Shown piece after piece: positions 8,289-15,957 of a stretch of 64,000 nucleotides of DNA (its first letter is position 1; every line of letters starts with the position of its first letter). The translations under genes and the position numbers were made by a program. Below the pieces are notes generated by a model that was not told where the DNA came from, made no database searches, and saw only the letters and a list, made by a program, of their open reading frames with translations. The DNA is from Sphaerisporangium fuscum (GTDB taxonomy: Bacteria > Actinomycetota > Actinomycetes > Streptosporangiales > Streptosporangiaceae): positions 124,001-188,000 of the forward strand of contig NZ_JAHDTF010000001.1 of the NCBI RefSeq assembly GCF_018531465.1. Reading direction: 5' to 3'.

Positions 8289-8774
8289 GTGGAGTCCCTG
8301 CTTTTGTACTCGCGTGTCACCGTCTGCGTTCTCTTGCTCGTGCTCGCGTTGGGCGCTTGCGGGAAAGAACCTCGGCACGGTCCTGTGCCGGCCTCGTCCG
8401 CGGCGAGGTCTCCCGTCCCGGAAGCGTCGGCCTCTCCCACCGCGAGACCTGCCGTCTCGAAAGCGCCGACGTCGACGCCCTCGCGCAGGGCCGCACTGGC
8501 CGGACCGGGCACCGTGTGCGGGGAGGTCCAGCCGCTCGGCGGGGGTCCGATGGCCGCGGTCGCGGTTTCCAGAGGTCGCGTCGACTGCCGTGCGGCCCTT
8601 CGGGTCTTCCGTTCTTACTACCGGCCGGACACCCCCAAACAGGGAAGTGCCGGGGTGGCGGCCGTCGGTGAGTGGACTTGTGCCAGTAACTCGGCCGCTC
8701 AGGCGAACATCAGCGGGCGGCTCTCGTCCTGCCGCAAGGCGTCCGCCACCATCGTGGCGGACGTCATCCCCTGA
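8289..8774 (+). CDS. Putative secreted lipoprotein
   Basis: A 161-residue protein with a GTG start, hydrophobic stretch VTVCVLLLVLALGACGKE and lipobox LGAC with Cys24 as the lipidation site. A Ser/Pro/Ala/Thr-rich linker (about 28-75) leads to a small domain with Cys residues in TVCGEV, DCRAAL, WTCASN and SSCRKA, which may form disulfides outside the membrane. No known domain recognised. The next gene is 200 bases downstream on the same strand but has its own operator-like region, so this is likely a single gene. Confidence 0.72.
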   Translation: MESLLLYSRVTVCVLLLVLALGACGKEPRHGPVPASSAARSPVPEASASPTARPAVSKAPTSTPSRRAALAGPGTVCGEVQPLGGGPMAAVAVSRGRVDCRAALRVFRSYYRPDTPKQGSAGVAAVGEWTCASNSAAQANISGRLSSCRKASATIVADVIP

Positions 8775-8912
8775 TCGCCGGAACGAGGGCGGCCGACACG
8801 CCGGACACACTGACACATGGAACCGGGCCGTCGACAGCAGAAACAGACGGCGAGCGCCACGAGTTGCGGCGAAAGAAGCTGGTCCGGTGTGTCTGTCCGC
8901 TGCGGGTCGAGT

Positions 8913-8937
8913 CACCTTTCCACAACGTGGACAGGTG
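8913..8937 (+). promoter_or_regulatory. Inverted repeat upstream of the SARP-type regulator
   Basis: Arms CACCTTTCCAC (8913-8923) and GTGGACAGGTG (8927-8937) are complementary at 10 of 11 positions around AAC, 38 bases before the GTG start of the large regulator at 8975. Position and symmetry suggest an operator, possibly autoregulatory. No -35/-10 pair is convincing. Confidence 0.45.
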
Positions 8938-8974
8938 CCGCCGGTTGCGGACGGGTTGTGGCAGGCTGATCATT

Positions 8975-11900
8975 GTGGTCGGCGAGGAGCCCCGCACATC
9001 GGCGCTGGATGCCGTGCGGACGCGACGGGACTTGTTGGCGGAGCTGGATCGGCTGCGGGCGGCCGCCGCGCGTGCACGCGGAAAGGCGCGCCTGTCACTG
9101 CGTGACCTGGCGGTGGCCGCCGGAGTCCCCCGGAGCAGCCTGGCGAACTACCTGTCCGGACGGAGCCCGATGCCCGCGGACGTTCTGCACCGGGTGGTGG
9201 TGGCGCTCGGTGCCGAACCGGCCGTCGCGGGACGGTGGGTCGCGACCTGGCAGCTGGTCGGCGACGAGGGGGCCGGAGCGCGGACGTCGACCGGTGACCC
9301 GGCCGTCGGGGAGCGCACGCATGCCGGGGAACCCACGCATGCCGGGGAACCTACGCATGCCGGAGAGCGCATGCCTGCCGGGGAGACCGATCCGGGACAC
9401 GGCGTCGCCGCCGCGGTGGCTTCGAGCGAGGGCTCCGCGGTGGGGCTGCGCTTCGCCGTTCTGGGGCCGTTGCAGGTGGAGCGGGATGGGCGGCCGGTGC
9501 CGCTGGGGCCTCGGCTGGTGGAGCTGGTGTCGCTGCTGCTGCTGGAGGCCGGTAGGACGGTGCCGGCGGCGCGGCTGGCGCAGTTGCTGGGTAACGCGTC
9601 CAGGCCGGAGGGGTCGCCGGCGACGTTGCGCAGCCATGTGGCCCACCTGCGGCGACTGCTGGAGCCCGCCCGGGGGCACGGCGGCCGGCACGGCGTGGTG
9701 GTGACGGTGGGGCGCGGGGCGGGGGTCGGCTACCGGCTGGAGGTGGAGCCCGAGTCGATCGACGCCCGGCGGTTCGAGCGGGCCTGCGCCGAGGGGCGGC
9801 GGCTGCTGGAGGCGGGCGGTGAGCCGGATGTGCGGGCCGCCGTGACGCTTCTGGGCGATGCGTTGTCGCTGTGGCGCGGGACGGCGTTCGCCGAGGTGGC
9901 CGAGCGGGCGTACGCGCTGCCGGAGCGGGCACGGCTGGAGATGCTGCGCAGGATGGCCTGGCTGAGCCAGGCCGAGGCGCTGACGAAGCTGGGACGGCAC
10001 GATGAGGCGGCGGCCCAGCTGGCCGCCGCGCTGGCCGCCGAACCCTACGACGAGAGGCTGCGCGCCGAACTGGTGCTGGCCCTGTACGCCCAGGGGCGGG
10101 TCGCCGAGGCGGCCGAGGTGTGCCGGGAAGGACTGTCGCTGCTGAACGGGCGGGGCATCGACTCCCCCGAGCTGCAGCGACTGCAACGCCTGGTCCTGCG
10201 TCGAGAACTACCGGCCGCGGTGATACGCGCGGCAGCCCAACCCGCCGTACCACCCCTGCCGGCATCGGCGGCGGTCCCCCACCCTGGACCGGGGCCGGCG
10301 CCGCCACCACCGATGCCGCACTGGTTCGTGGGCCGTACGGACGCCCTTGAGGAGGCGGTACGCCGATTATGCGGTCCCGAGCCGTGGCGGCGTGCGGTAC
10401 TGGTGGTGACCGGGTTGCCGGGGGTGGGCAAGACGAGCTTCGCCGTCCGCCTGGCCCACCAGGTCGCCGGGCACTTCCCTGATGGGCAGTTGCACATCGA
10501 CCTGCACGGTTTCGATCCCTCCGGTACGGTGAGGCCTCCCGAGGAGGCGCTGCGCACCCTGCTGGAAGCGCTGGGAGTGCCGCCGGAGCGGATCCCCGAC
10601 GGCATGCCCGCCCAGCGCGCGGCCTACCGCGACCATCTGTCCGGCCGCCGCGTCCTGGTCGTGCTGGACAACGCCCGCGATGACGATCACGTGCGCGGAC
10701 TGCTGCCCGACATGCCCGGGTGCGCGGTGATCGTCACCAGCCGCAGCCGGCTCCCCGGCCTGCTCGTCACCCAAGGCGCCCACCCCATCACCCTGGAGGT
10801 GCTCTCCGCCGGTGAGGCGGAGGAGCTGCTGATCCGGCGACTTGGAACCGAGCGGGTGCGGGCCGAACCGAACGCCACCCTGGAGATCATCGACCGGTGC
10901 GCCCGGCTTCCGCTGGCTCTGTCCATCGTCGCCGCCCGCGCCGCCGTCCACCCCACGTTCCCCCTGCGCACGCTGGCCGAGGAACTGGCCGGCATCGACG
11001 CCGACCTCGGCATCCTGGACGCCGGTCACCCTCCCGCCGACATCCGCGCGGTGTTCTCCTGGTCCTACCGCACCATAAGCCCTGACGCCGCCCGGCTGTT
11101 CCGGTTGCTGGGCCTGCACGTCGGCGCCGACACCTCCGCTCAGGTCGCCGCCAGCCTCATCGGAACGCCCATCAGCCGCGTCAGGCCGCTGCTGGCAGAA
11201 CTGGCCCGCTCCCACCTGATCCGTGAGCACCGTCCCGGCCGGTACGTCCTGCACGACCTGCTGCGCGCCTACGCGGCCGAACAGGCCGCGGCCGAATCCA
11301 CCGAGGCCGAGCGCCGGGCCGCCCGACGACGGCTCCTGGACCACTACCTGCACACTGCCTACGCCGCCGAACGGCTGCTGTGGCCACACCGTGAGCCGAT
11401 CGACCTCACGCCACCCGCCGAAGGCGTCCAACCCGAACAGATCGCGGTGGAAGACCAGGCGCTGGCGTGGCTCACCACCGAGCATCCCACCGTTCTCGTG
11501 GCCGCGCCGTGGGCCGCTTCCATCGGACTGCACACCCACGCCTGGCAGCTCGCCTGGACCATCCACACCTTCCTCGGCCGTCAAGGACGCTGGCGCGACC
11601 TCCTGGCCGTCCAGCAGGTGGCCCACCAGGCCGCACGACGACTCGGCGACCCGCAGGCGACGGCCCTGTCGGCGCGTGACCTGGCCCTCGCGCTCACTGC
11701 CATTGGTGAGCACGACCGAGCGTACGACCACCTGCAGCACGCTCTCGCTCTCTACCGAGAGCTGAACGATCGGGTGGGGCAGGCGCACACCCACTTCAAC
11801 CTGGCGTGGCTGTGCGACCACATGGACCGGGGTGAGCAGGCGCTGGCGCATGACGAGCAGGCGCTGGAGCTCTTCCGCGCCGCCGGGCACAAGACCGGGC

Positions 11901-12331
11901 AGGCCCGCCTTCTCAACGCCGTCGGCTGGGACCACATCCGGCTGGGGAACCACGAGAAGGCCCTCGGTTACTGCCAGGAGGCGGTGGCGCTGCACCAGGC
12001 GCTCGGCGACAGTCCCGGCGAGGCTCACGCCTGGGACAGCCTCGGCAAGGCCCACCACCACCTCGGCGACCACGACCAGGCCGTCACCTGCTACCACCGC
12101 AGCCTGGAGCACTTCCGCAAGGGCGGCGACCGTTACGGCGAGGTGGAGACGCTCGTCCGCCTGGGCGACGCCCACCACGCCGCGGGCCAGAACGACGCGG
12201 CCGCGACCGTGTGGAAGGACGCGCTGGACATCCTGGACGATCTGGGACGCCCCGACGCCGAAGAGGTCCGCGCGAAGCTGCGCCGGCTGACGGACCCGGA
12301 CGAGGACTCCCCCGCGACACGACCCCGCTGA
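8975..12331 (+). CDS. AfsR/SARP-type regulator: HTH-BTAD-NB-ARC-TPR
   Basis: An 1118-residue multidomain activator. Order: an N-terminal XRE-like HTH (LSLRDLAVAAGVPRSSLANY, near 45-65), a THAGEP repeat linker (114-138), an OmpR-like winged helix plus BTAD (FAVLGPLQVERDG at about 160 to about 410), an NB-ARC ATPase with Walker A GLPGVGKTSF near 478-487, and C-terminal TPRs (about 880-1110). SARP-STAND proteins bind direct-repeat promoters and switch on secondary metabolism. GTG 8975 is chosen because upstream codons overlap the operator-like repeat. It may control the downstream peptide locus; inferred from proximity only. Confidence 0.93.
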   Translation: MVGEEPRTSALDAVRTRRDLLAELDRLRAAAARARGKARLSLRDLAVAAGVPRSSLANYLSGRSPMPADVLHRVVVALGAEPAVAGRWVATWQLVGDEGAGARTSTGDPAVGERTHAGEPTHAGEPTHAGERMPAGETDPGHGVAAAVASSEGSAVGLRFAVLGPLQVERDGRPVPLGPRLVELVSLLLLEAGRTVPAARLAQLLGNASRPEGSPATLRSHVAHLRRLLEPARGHGGRHGVVVTVGRGAGVGYRLEVEPESIDARRFERACAEGRRLLEAGGEPDVRAAVTLLGDALSLWRGTAFAEVAERAYALPERARLEMLRRMAWLSQAEALTKLGRHDEAAAQLAAALAAEPYDERLRAELVLALYAQGRVAEAAEVCREGLSLLNGRGIDSPELQRLQRLVLRRELPAAVIRAAAQPAVPPLPASAAVPHPGPGPAPPPPMPHWFVGRTDALEEAVRRLCGPEPWRRAVLVVTGLPGVGKTSFAVRLAHQVAGHFPDGQLHIDLHGFDPSGTVRPPEEALRTLLEALGVPPERIPDGMPAQRAAYRDHLSGRRVLVVLDNARDDDHVRGLLPDMPGCAVIVTSRSRLPGLLVTQGAHPITLEVLSAGEAEELLIRRLGTERVRAEPNATLEIIDRCARLPLALSIVAARAAVHPTFPLRTLAEELAGIDADLGILDAGHPPADIRAVFSWSYRTISPDAARLFRLLGLHVGADTSAQVAASLIGTPISRVRPLLAELARSHLIREHRPGRYVLHDLLRAYAAEQAAAESTEAERRAARRRLLDHYLHTAYAAERLLWPHREPIDLTPPAEGVQPEQIAVEDQALAWLTTEHPTVLVAAPWAASIGLHTHAWQLAWTIHTFLGRQGRWRDLLAVQQVAHQAARRLGDPQATALSARDLALALTAIGEHDRAYDHLQHALALYRELNDRVGQAHTHFNLAWLCDHMDRGEQALAHDEQALELFRAAGHKTGQARLLNAVGWDHIRLGNHEKALGYCQEAVALHQALGDSPGEAHAWDSLGKAHHHLGDHDQAVTCYHRSLEHFRKGGDRYGEVETLVRLGDAHHAAGQNDAAATVWKDALDILDDLGRPDAEEVRAKLRRLTDPDEDSPATRPR
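9316..9387 (+). repeat. 18-bp in-frame tandem repeat, four copies
   Basis: Copies at 9316-9333, 9334-9351, 9352-9369 and 9370-9387; the first two are identical (CACGCATGCCGGGGAACC) and the last two diverge. Each encodes a THAGEP-like hexapeptide in the linker between the HTH and the SARP domain. The near identity suggests recent slippage and possible length variation between strains. Confidence 0.85.
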
Positions 12332-12627
12332 CCATTGCCGATGGGGCCCTGGCCGGGCCCGTAAGCCGCCTCGGCGGCGCTCATCGCGGCGGGTCGTCGG
12401 CCGTCCAGCACCGGCCCTGGACGACGATCACCCGGCTTCCATCCTGTTTCCACTGGCATATCCGAGATTTAGGTCATCGGCCATGCGGCGCGCAGGCGGC
12501 GAACATGTACCGTCCTGCTTCCCCCGCGCCGCCGGCCAGGCATCGAGCGGTGATTCGACGCTGATTCACCTGCGCCCGGAACCACTTCCCCACCTCAACA
12601 GTCGGTACACGAGCACAGGAGGCATGG

Positions 12628-12672
12628 ATGCAGGACCACATGGTGGACCCACACGGGGAGATCGATGCGTAG
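12628..12672 (+). CDS. Possible 14-codon leader peptide ORF
   Basis: An ideal AGGAGG (12617-12622) lies five bases before ATG 12628, which opens the ORF MQDHMVDPHGEIDA ending in TAG at 12670. This stop overlaps the ATG of the next small ORF (12665). Arrangement suggests translational coupling toward the StrR-like gene. No homologue is recognised; it may be a real leader peptide or the ribosome site may belong to ATG 12624 in another frame. Confidence 0.35.
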   Translation: MQDHMVDPHGEIDA

Positions 12673-12910
12673 GCGGCGGGCCCGACTACTCGCGGCGGCC
12701 CCGGTGACGTCGGCCGCCACCTCGCAGCACCTTCCTTCGCCGGCCCGGGTGGTCGTCCGACACGGGCGATCCGCGCTCGCCGCGCGGGCAGGCGTCCAGG
12801 ACGCCGAACGACGGGGCAGCGGCCGGACGGTCATGAGCGCCGACGGCCGGGCGCTCACGCTCGCCCAGCCACTGGAGACGGCCGGACGGCGATTACGGAG
12901 GACCCATTGA
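12665..12910 (+). CDS. Possible small Arg/Ala-rich ORF upstream of StrR-like gene
   Basis: An 81-codon ORF (starts MRRRRARLLAAAPVTSAATS) whose start overlaps the stop of the 14-codon ORF and whose TGA (12908-12910) overlaps the TTG start of the StrR-like gene. GC bias at third positions is consistent with coding but not decisive in this genome, and no family is recognised. It may be a genuine coupled small protein or simply an open frame in the leader. Confidence 0.35.
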   Translation: MRRRRARLLAAAPVTSAATSQHLPSPARVVVRHGRSALAARAGVQDAERRGSGRTVMSADGRALTLAQPLETAGRRLRRTH

Positions 12911-14058
12911 CGAGTTCAGCACAGAGGACCGGTACGGGTGGAAGCCGGCGCCGGGAGGGCACGAACGCCGGCCTTCCGGACACGGAGTGTTCCACCGTCG
13001 ACGGTGATCCATCCGTCGGGAACGCGTCAGGAGAAGGCGGCCGGCCGGCGCTTTCGGCGGTGGAGACGGTCTCCGTCCACTCGCTGCTGCCCGCCGACTC
13101 GCCGCGAAGCCTCGGGGAGGATCTGGAACACGTTCGCATGCTCTCGGACCTGGACGTGGTGCTGCCCCCGGTGATCGTGCACCGGCCCAGCATGCGGGTG
13201 GTGGACGGGATGCACCGGCTGCGGGCAGCGGTCCTGCGCGGCGAGGACACCATACGGGTGCGGTTCTTCGAAGGCGACGAACGGGACGCCTTCGTGATCG
13301 CCGTCACGGAGAACACCGCTCACGGCCTCCCCCTTTCCGCCAGTGATCGTGCCGGGGCGGTGGAGCGCATCGTCCGGTCACACCCCCGCTGGTCCGACAG
13401 GGTGATCGCAAGGATCACCGGTCTGTCCGCACGCACGGTGGGGCAGATCCGACACGCCACGCTCCCGACGGACGGCCGGCCGGAAGTCCGGCTGGGAAGT
13501 GACGGCCGGGTCCGTCCGCTCGACAGTTCCGCCGGCCGCATCCGCGCGGCCGAACTGATCAGCAGTACACCGCATGTTCCGCTCCGGGAGATCGCCAGGC
13601 AGGCGGGCATCTCACCGGGCACGGTGCGGGATGTGCGAAAGCGGCTGGAACGCGGAGAACACCCCTTGCCGAGTTCGCTGCGGTCCGGTGACAGGTCGCC
13701 CGCCCCGACGTCGCGGAGCCGGCCGAACGCCGCCGGCGGTTCGCCGCACAAGGTCACCGCCCACCTGGCCCCCACCACGGCCCCGCCGCCGGAGCTCGAC
13801 CGGCGCCGGGCATCGGCACTGGATTCCCTGATCAAGGACCCGTCCCTCAGATCGGCGGAGCCGGGCCGCCTCCTTCTCCGGATGCTCAGCGCCACCGCCA
13901 CGCTGACGACGTCCCGGGAGCAGTTGATGCACGGGATTCCCGAGCACTGTGTCGGCCGCGTGTATCAGGCGGCAAAGGAGAGCGCCGCACTCTGGGCGGA
14001 ATTCGCCGACGACCTGGAACGACGAACGGCGCGACCGGGGCCGCGCACGGAAGAGTGA
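12907..14058 (+). CDS. StrR/NovG-like ParB-domain transcriptional activator (copy 1)
   Basis: A 383-residue protein with a ParB/Srx-like N-domain (SVHSLLPADSPRSLGEDLEH from about 57; VVDGMHRLRAAVLRG near 98-112), the HGLPLS-ASDR segment, and two HTHs (WSDRVIARITGLSARTVGQI and LREIARQAGISPGTVRDVRK). This order is that of StrR, NovG and related activators of antibiotic clusters. The TTG start is supported by GGAGG five bases upstream and overlap with the preceding ORF. A variant StrR-type box follows it at 14090, so it may activate the secreted protein/peptide region downstream. It is a paralogue of the regulator at 36918. Confidence 0.9.
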   Translation: MTSSAQRTGTGGSRRREGTNAGLPDTECSTVDGDPSVGNASGEGGRPALSAVETVSVHSLLPADSPRSLGEDLEHVRMLSDLDVVLPPVIVHRPSMRVVDGMHRLRAAVLRGEDTIRVRFFEGDERDAFVIAVTENTAHGLPLSASDRAGAVERIVRSHPRWSDRVIARITGLSARTVGQIRHATLPTDGRPEVRLGSDGRVRPLDSSAGRIRAAELISSTPHVPLREIARQAGISPGTVRDVRKRLERGEHPLPSSLRSGDRSPAPTSRSRPNAAGGSPHKVTAHLAPTTAPPPELDRRRASALDSLIKDPSLRSAEPGRLLLRMLSATATLTTSREQLMHGIPEHCVGRVYQAAKESAALWAEFADDLERRTARPGPRTEE

Positions 14059-14089
14059 CGAACTCGTATTCACCTGAATCATAACCCGT

Positions 14090-14118
14090 GTGCAACCGCG
14101 GAGAATCGGCAGTTGCAC
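14090..14118. promoter_or_regulatory. StrR/NovG-like box (variant)
   Basis: GTGCAACCG (14090-14098), 11 bases, then CAGTTGCAC (14110-14118). The 9-N11-9 geometry equals the known NovG/StrR consensus GTTCRACTG-N11-CRGTYGAAC, with the third base of each arm changed in a symmetric way (T to G, A to C). It lies between the StrR-like gene and the secreted DUF4258-like gene, 340 bases before the latter. Probable binding site for the adjacent regulator. Confidence 0.6.
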
Positions 14119-14458
14119 AGAAACGATCCGAAGGCACCGCTCGGCCCTCGCCTTGTACACACGGCAAGCCGCTCATATAGTGCCAGCCAAGTGATCTGAT
14201 TTCGCCCCGCCGGTGGAACCGAACGGTGTAAGCGAAGAGACAAAACGAAGAGAGAACACCATGCCTCCCTGAGAAAACGCCAGAATAAGGGATCGCCGGC
14301 ACATACGACGACAGCGAATACGCCCACAATTCCTGCCGTCCTCCGACCTCACGGAAGGCAGATACAAAGGTGACCGGGTCACACTCGGTATCGCAGTCTC
14401 TCCAGACCCGGCCTGTCCGCCTTCGATGCCCGAATCCACATCACCCCCGGAGAACATC

Positions 14459-14815
14459 GTGAGAACTTCCACCAAATCCGCCGTCCGGCTTGCCGGCATC
14501 ACGCTGTCAGCGGCGGCGGCCTTCGGTTTCATGCCGGTCGGCACCGCGACCGCCGCCTCGGCACCCTTCTCGGCCTCCACGCAGGAAACCTCACTCCTGG
14601 CCGGAGCGCCCTGTATCGTCACCGGCTACAGCTCGCACGCCCTCGACGAAATGGCCGCTGATCACATCGGCACCGAGACGGTCGAGAATATCGTTTACAA
14701 TACCTGCAGCAGGGCACGCAAGCAGAGCGACGGCACTTACAAGTACAACGCCGGCGGGAAGATCGTCGTCATCTGCAACGCGCAAGGCCGCGTCGTCACC
14801 GTTTGGCGTAGGTAG
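14459..14815 (+). CDS. Secreted DUF4258-like (BECR-fold) protein
   Basis: A 118-residue protein. GTG 14459 is preferred over ATG 14426 because GGAG lies six bases upstream and it gives a clean signal peptide: RTSTKSAVRLAG, a hydrophobic core, then TATAASA as cleavage region near residue 35. The mature part (YSSHALDEMAADHIGTETVE, then KYNAGGKIVVICNAQGRVVT) follows the DUF4258 pattern: conserved S-x-H-A near the start and a final strand G-R-V-V-T-V. DUF4258 proteins are related to RelE/BECR nucleases, normally cytoplasmic. An exported one suggests a toxin-like effector or a non-enzymatic derivative. The next gene encodes a DUF2283 protein. Confidence 0.72.
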   Translation: MRTSTKSAVRLAGITLSAAAAFGFMPVGTATAASAPFSASTQETSLLAGAPCIVTGYSSHALDEMAADHIGTETVENIVYNTCSRARKQSDGTYKYNAGGKIVVICNAQGRVVTVWRR

Positions 14816-14826
14816 AGCAGCGCCTC

Positions 14827-14860
14827 TGTCGCTGGAGCCGGCGTTCCGGCTCCAGCGACA
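14827..14860 (+). terminator. Perfect 15-bp hairpin after the DUF4258-like gene
   Basis: TGTCGCTGGAGCCGG and its exact complement flank a CGTT loop, 12 bases after the stop of the secreted protein gene. No T-tract follows, so it could be a terminator of the actinobacterial type, an attenuator, or an RNA-stabilising element before the DUF2283 gene. Confidence 0.6.
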
Positions 14861-14884
14861 AAGCATCGGAGAAAGGGAGTCAAG

Positions 14885-15112
14885 GTGAGCCGACCCAAGG
14901 TGCGATGGGACCGAGAGGTGAACGCGGCATACATAGCGTTCAGAGAACTCGACGCGAATGAGGCGAGCAAGAAGTTGCCGGTCGAGGACGAGAACGGGGA
15001 AACTCACCTTCTGGTGCGCATATCGGAGTCGGGAGAGCTTCTGGGCATCGAACTGCTCATGGCCGACGAGCAGATGCCCCGAAACCTCCGGGAGGACTCC
15101 GAAACAGAATGA
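14885..15112 (+). CDS. DUF2283 domain protein
   Basis: A 75-residue protein from GTG 14885 (AAAGGGAG about 5-12 bases upstream). VRWDREVNAAYIAFREL and LVRISESGELLGIELLMADE fit DUF2283, a small all-beta family often found next to toxin-antitoxin-like genes and considered a likely antitoxin component. Here it follows an exported DUF4258-like protein, which would be its expected toxin partner type, but the partner carries a signal peptide. Cytoplasmic; whether it neutralises unsecreted DUF4258 protein is an inference. Confidence 0.78.
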   Translation: MSRPKVRWDREVNAAYIAFRELDANEASKKLPVEDENGETHLLVRISESGELLGIELLMADEQMPRNLREDSETE

Positions 15113-15200
15113 GCACATAAGGACGAACAGGCGCGATCCGGCGCACGGCCCGCCCTCATCGATCGATCGCGCCGCCGGCTGATCATTGCGAGGAGTTCGC

Positions 15201-15509
15201 TTGAATCGGACGAGCAGGTGCCCAGGGGCCGGGAATCCGGAGACAGCCAGAGAGTTCGCGCTGAGAATGCGGCAGCTCAAGGCGTGGTCGGGCCTCACAC
15301 TGCGACAACTCGAACGCCGGGCACGGAGCATCGGCGAGCATCTGCCACGTAGCACGCTGGCCGCCACGCTGACCCACCTCCGGCTCCCCAGAGAACCGCT
15401 TCTGGTCGCATTCGTCAAAGCATGCGACTGCAGCTCGGCAGATATCGAGAATTGGGTCGATGCCAGAAGAAGAGTCGCCATGAAGATCAGTACCATAACT
15501 GATCGATAG
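15201..15509 (+). CDS. Small XRE-like HTH protein
   Basis: A 102-residue protein. TTG 15201 is chosen because GAGGAG lies five bases upstream; an upstream TTG at 15186 has no ribosome site. The segment EFALRMRQLKAWSGLTLRQL followed by ARSIGEHLPRSTLAATL is a helix-turn-helix of the type seen at the N-terminus of many actinobacterial regulators. No further domain is present, so it may act as a stand-alone regulator or as a truncated relative of the HTH in the SARP gene. It directly precedes precursor peptide A, separated by a hairpin. Confidence 0.75.
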   Translation: MNRTSRCPGAGNPETAREFALRMRQLKAWSGLTLRQLERRARSIGEHLPRSTLAATLTHLRLPREPLLVAFVKACDCSSADIENWVDARRRVAMKISTITDR

Positions 15510-15510
15510 A

Positions 15511-15533
15511 CCGTCCGGGACAATCCCGGACGG
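15511..15533 (+). terminator. Hairpin after the XRE-like gene
   Basis: CCGTCCGGGA and TCCCGGACGG pair perfectly around CAA, immediately after the stop at 15509. No T-tract follows. It probably separates the XRE-like transcript from the peptide A transcript. Confidence 0.6.
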
Positions 15534-15591
15534 AAGAACGAAACAAGCCGCCTTTCTAGATTCGGTTTTCTCGGCGACCCTCTTCTCATGG

Positions 15592-15619
15592 GCGCTCATC
15601 ACGAACGAGCGCTTATCAC
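15592..15619 (+). promoter_or_regulatory. Direct repeats upstream of peptide A
   Basis: GCGCTCATCAC (15592-15602) and GCGCTTATCAC (15609-15619) are near-identical direct repeats 17 bases apart, ending 16 bases before the GTG start of peptide A. Direct repeats are the form of SARP sites, but the spacing differs from the usual 11 or 22 bases, and the position lies within the probable leader. Function uncertain. Confidence 0.35.
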
Positions 15620-15635
15620 CAACAGAGGAGAGGCC

Positions 15636-15857
15636 GTGCTTCAGAAGCTCGCCGACAAGGCATTGGCACTGCTCGTACCGCGCACATCCGCGGCGGCCAC
15701 CTGGCAGCAGCAGCAGTTCATGTACATCCAAGGGGACAAGAACTCCGGGTGTGACACGTACCAGCACAGGTGGCGGAAGTCCCGCTGGTGCACGTACACC
15801 GACAGCAACAAGCTGGTCAGTTGCACCAGCTGGGTCTACTACGCCTGCGGCTGGTGA
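15636..15857 (+). CDS. Cys-rich RiPP-type precursor peptide A
   Basis: A 73-residue peptide from GTG 15636, with AGAGGAGAGG just upstream. A short amphipathic leader (MLQKLADKALALLVPRTSAAA) ends in an AAA signal-peptidase-like site before residue 22. The core is rich in aromatic residues and has Cys at 39, 52, 63 and 71. It shares SGC, Y-x-H-[RK], C-x-Y, L-x-x-C-T-x-W and YYACG with peptide B at 20657. Position before an asparagine-synthetase-like enzyme, thioredoxin, ABC exporter and S26 peptidase supports a processed, exported, disulfide-containing product. No known family recognised. Confidence 0.8.
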   Translation: MLQKLADKALALLVPRTSAAATWQQQQFMYIQGDKNSGCDTYQHRWRKSRWCTYTDSNKLVSCTSWVYYACGW

Positions 15858-15880
15858 CCCTCCCGGCGGACCGCTAGCCC

Positions 15881-15925
15881 GGATCTCCTCATCCCCGTTT
15901 CCCCGTCGCGGGGGTGAGGAGATCC
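15881..15925 (+). terminator. 17-bp hairpin between peptide A and the enzyme genes
   Basis: Left arm 15881-15897 and right arm 15909-15925 pair over 17 positions with one G-U pair around an 11-base loop, 23 bases after the peptide A stop. No T-tract. In precursor-peptide operons such hairpins stabilise the precursor message and allow limited read-through to the enzymes; that role is inferred here. Confidence 0.7.
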
Positions 15926-15957
15926 ACGCCGCCGGGCTACTCCTGATCCGCTCATGA

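Noticed and set aside
9095..10186. Long minus-strand frame opposite the SARP regulator
   Set aside because: Gln/Arg/His/Pro-rich shadow of a clear multidomain gene; no ribosome site or motif.
14079..14327. Small minus-strand ORFs in the gap before the secreted DUF4258-like gene
   Set aside because: Cys/Phe/Leu-rich products without ribosome sites or homology, overlapping the StrR-like box.
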